Shown: positions 22,648 through 24,941 of the stretch, piece after piece | Position numbering within the stretch: the stretch's first letter is position 1 | Layout: every line of letters begins with the position of its first letter | Assembly (NCBI GenBank): GCA_039934635.1 | Contig: JBDTLT010000061.1 | Span: 1-24,941, forward strand | Length of the DNA: 24,941 nt | Source of the DNA: DATLFA01 sp039934635 | GTDB taxonomy: Bacteria; Actinomycetota; Acidimicrobiia; Acidimicrobiales; WLNW01 | Reading direction: 5' to 3' | The notes under the pieces: model-generated | Database searches by the model: none | The model's input: only the letters and a program-made list of their open reading frames with translations | What the model was told of the DNA's origin: nothing | Position numbers and translations under genes: made by a program

Positions 22648-24941
22648 TCAGAATCGACTCGACGCGGCCGGCGTGAACGGCGTCGTGCCGAATGGAACAC
22701 CACTAGCGGTGGTCATCGCTGCGTTGGGGGTATAGGTCGGGGTGCCCGGCGGAACCGCGATCCCGTTGACCGCGCCAGTGTTGAGCTTCCCGAGGGTAAT
22801 AGTCACAGTATTAGTGGCAGCGCTCCAGGCGATGGTCGACGCGTTCCCTCCGTTGCCGGAGAAGGTTGCAGTTGTGGTCACGTAGTCGCCTCCAAGCGCC
22901 AATGTCCCAAGCGTTGTACAGCCCGACACCGTGAGCATGTCTGTGCCACTGATTGTCACGGTGACCGACCGTGAAGTTCCGTCCCATCCGGCGCACAGCG
23001 TGGCGGGATTCACCGCTTCCGACAATGTAATCACGACGCTGTCGTTGGTGCTGGCGATGCCATTGCCACCCGTCAGTACCACATTGGTTACTCGAGGAGT
23101 GATAGCAACGTTGTTGTAGACCATATTGGCTGTCGCGAGCGTGGTGCTGTCGGTGACCGTGACCGTCACGGTGTACGAACCGCTCGTCGTCGGCGTACCC
23201 GAGATCTGGCCTGTGGCGGCCATCGTCAAGCCCGGCGGCAGTCCTGTTGCACTCCACGTGTAGACGCCCGACCCGCCCGTCGCGGTAGCGGTGCTCGAGT
23301 ACGCGAGGCCGCTACTGCCGTTGGGTAAGGCTGCTGGCGCGCTGATCGTTGGTGCAGTGTAAATGGTGACCGAGAAGCCTTTGACTGTCGTCGCACCCAC
23401 CGTGTCCGTCACTGTGACTGATATCGAGCCGAACGTGCCTGCAACGGTGGGGGTGCCAGAGATAACGCCCGCGGCGTTGATCGACAATCCTGTGGGTAGA
23501 CCACTGCCCGACCACGTCTTTGCGCCGGTGCCACCGGTAGAGGAAAGGGCCTGCGAGTACGGACGACCCACAGTGCCTGCTGGCAATGTCGCTGTCGAAA
23601 TGTTCAGCGCCGGATTGACGGTGAACGTGTACGACCTAGGCGCTGTCGCTCCTACGAAGTCCGTTGCGGTGATCGTCGCCGTGAACGGTCCTGTCGCTGT
23701 CGGGGTGCCCGAGATGACGCCCGCGGTACTGATTGTGAGACCCGCAGGAAGTCCCGAGGCCGACCAAGAGACCGTGCCCGTCCCGCCACTCGATGACATC
23801 GTCACCGGCAAGTAGGCGAGCCCCGCAGTCCAGTTCGGCAAGCTTGCCGGCGCCGTGACCGACAATGCGGGGTTGATGAACACGGTTCCTGACATCTGAG
23901 CCGTTGCACCCGCCGCATCGGTCACCGTGACCGTGTAGGGGTAACTGCCCACAGCGGTCGGGGTCCCCGTGAGCACGCCACCGGCGTTGATCGCCAGACC
24001 TGTGGGCAGACCCGACGCCGACCACGTCTTTGTCCCCGTCCCTCCGGTGGCATTGAACGTCACCGATGTGTATGCCCGGTTCACTGTCCAATCGCTGAGG
24101 AACAGTGGGGCACTGACTTGCAGGCCAGCATTGATCGTCACCGGGTAGGTTCGATTCGCCGTAGCACCCGCCGCGTCGGTCACGATGACGTTCACGGAAT
24201 AGGCGCCCGGTGTCGTTGGGTTGCCGGAGATGACGCCGGAACCGCTGTTGATCGACAAGCCTGGAGGCATGCCGGTCGCCGACCACGTGTACGCAGTCGT
24301 GCCGCCGGTGGCCACCACCGCGGTGGTGTACGCACGATTCGCTGTCCAGTTCGGCAATGACGCCGTAGAGATGGCCGGCGCGACGCTTATGACCATCGTG
24401 TACGAACGATTCGCAATCGATCCGGTGGAGTCGGTTGCGGTGACGTTCACTGTTCGCGTGCCGGTGGCGGTCGGGGTGCCAGTGAGGGTGCCCGCCGCGC
24501 TCAACGAAAGGCCGGTCGGCAGATTGGTCGCGGACCACGTCACCGCGCCGGTGCCGCCGCTGGTCGTCAGGGTCACGGGTGTGTATGGCCGATTGAACGT
24601 CCAGTTCGGCAACGATGCAGTGGATATGGCCAACACCGGATTGATCGTGACGTTTCCGGCGAGTGTGGCCGTCGTGCCGACGGAATCTGTCACCCTGATC
24701 GTGTAGGAGTAACTGCCTGCAGCGGTCGGGGTGCCGGAGATGTCGCCCGTGGTGGCGTTGATCGTCAGGCCCGGCGGCAGACCGGTCGCCGACCAAGTGC
24801 GCGTGCCGCTGCCACCGGCAGCGGTAGCGGTCACCGCGGTATACGGCCGTCCGACGGTCCAGTCATCCAACGCAGCCGGTGAGGTAATGGTGAGGGCCGG
24901 GTTGACCGTCAGGTTGTAGGCGCGGAACGTTGCGGCGCCCG
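22648..24941 (-). CDS. Large secreted protein of putative-Ig (He_PIG) repeats, N-terminus outside the window
   Basis: About 764 residues are visible and the frame is open to the right edge, so the true start and any signal peptide are missing. Seven tandem He_PIG-type Ig-like domains of about 84 residues each are seen, every one with the pattern LPNWT..R.Y, GGTG..TWSA.GLP.GL.I, G.(I/L)(S/T)GTPT..G and VTVTD..GATA. A distinct C-terminal domain of 148 residues follows (RVTNVVLTGGNGIASTNDSV at its start), with the only two cysteines seen (LCAGWDG and VSGCTT) that could form a disulfide. No LPxTG motif or C-terminal membrane helix is present, so anchoring must be at the N-terminus or absent. Such proteins are usually surface adhesins or carbohydrate-binding scaffolds, but the role here is not known. 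Confidence 0.85.
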   Translation of the reverse strand, partial: GAATFRAYNLTVNPALTITSPAALDDWTVGRPYTAVTATAAGGSGTRTWSATGLPPGLTINATTGDISGTPTAAGSYSYTIRVTDSVGTTATLAGNVTINPVLAISTASLPNWTFNRPYTPVTLTTSGGTGAVTWSATNLPTGLSLSAAGTLTGTPTATGTRTVNVTATDSTGSIANRSYTMVISVAPAISTASLPNWTANRAYTTAVVATGGTTAYTWSATGMPPGLSINSGSGVISGNPTTPGAYSVNVIVTDAAGATANRTYPVTINAGLQVSAPLFLSDWTVNRAYTSVTFNATGGTGTKTWSASGLPTGLAINAGGVLTGTPTAVGSYPYTVTVTDAAGATAQMSGTVFINPALSVTAPASLPNWTAGLAYLPVTMSSSGGTGTVSWSASGLPAGLTISTAGVISGTPTATGPFTATITATDFVGATAPRSYTFTVNPALNISTATLPAGTVGRPYSQALSSTGGTGAKTWSGSGLPTGLSINAAGVISGTPTVAGTFGSISVTVTDTVGATTVKGFSVTIYTAPTISAPAALPNGSSGLAYSSTATATGGSGVYTWSATGLPPGLTMAATGQISGTPTTSGSYTVTVTVTDSTTLATANMVYNNVAITPRVTNVVLTGGNGIASTNDSVVITLSEAVNPATLCAGWDGTSRSVTVTISGTDMLTVSGCTTLGTLALGGDYVTTTATFSGNGGNASTIAWSAATNTVTITLGKLNTGAVNGIAVPPGTPTYTPNAAMTTASGVPFGTTPFTPAASSRF
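23095..24941 (-). repeat. Seven tandem Ig-like coding repeats of about 252 bp
   Basis: The repeats are protein-coding, about 84 codons each, and diverged rather than identical. The most constant parts are the codons for WSA(S/T)GLP.GL and SGTPT. The order from the right edge is repeat 1 (truncated upstream) to repeat 7, which ends at NNVAITP just before 23095. The final repeat is the most unlike the rest, with NGSSGLAY in place of NWT..R.Y. Confidence 0.85.

Noticed and set aside
22648..24941. Plus-strand frames with V/P/T-rich translations opposite the Ig repeats
   Set aside because: They are the reverse complement of the repeat codons and carry no independent signal, while the minus frame shows clear domain repeats.

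Overview
The window is high-GC DNA, densely packed with genes, from an actinobacterium. The taxonomic markers are mshC (mycothiol synthesis), an InhA-like enoyl-ACP reductase, an MtrA/MtrB/LpqB-like signalling operon and a DUF222-HNH endonuclease. The set would suit the Acidimicrobiia (Ilumatobacter-like), but that rank is an inference. I see no rRNA, tRNA, CRISPR array, insertion sequence or prophage.

Layout. At 1-188 (-) lies the 5' end of a crotonase-family gene, divergent from a membrane-anchored trypsin-like protease (291-1064), thiamine pyrophosphokinase (1092-1730) and an SRPBCC protein (1749-2192). Convergent to these is a two-gene heterodimeric ABC exporter (2215-6023, -). A pair of CNNM/HCC-type CBS membrane proteins follows (about 6100-8474, +). 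A 17-bp tandem repeat at 8475-8577 runs into the 3' end of a small hypothetical gene (8526-8912, -). Next come a secreted coiled-coil M23 peptidase (9132-10271, +), an RmlD-like SDR and InhA-like FabI (10234-11885, -), an HNH endonuclease (11994-13208, -), a Phd/PIN toxin-antitoxin pair (13298-13956, +), mshC (14021-15163, +), a stranded PilT C-terminal fragment (15202-15402) and a large polytopic membrane protein (15475-17475, +). Trehalose-phosphate synthase and a degenerate trehalose-phosphatase (17437-19580, -) are divergent from a response regulator, histidine kinase and GerMN lipoprotein operon (19870-22574, +). The window ends inside a large secreted protein of putative-Ig repeats (22648-24941, -).

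Most interesting points. The OtsB homologue has lost the nucleophilic Asp, the motif III Lys and both expected metal-binding Asp positions of motif IV, so it looks like a pseudo-phosphatase coupled by an ATGA overlap to OtsA. That OtsA itself lacks the Arg of the usual N-terminal SNR motif. The toxin-antitoxin start codon sits inside a perfect 13-bp inverted repeat. Six genes have a TANNNT -10-like hexamer 6-9 nt before a start codon that lacks a Shine-Dalgarno, a signature of leaderless transcription. The MtrB/LpqB-like operon carries a shortened GerMN-only lipoprotein.
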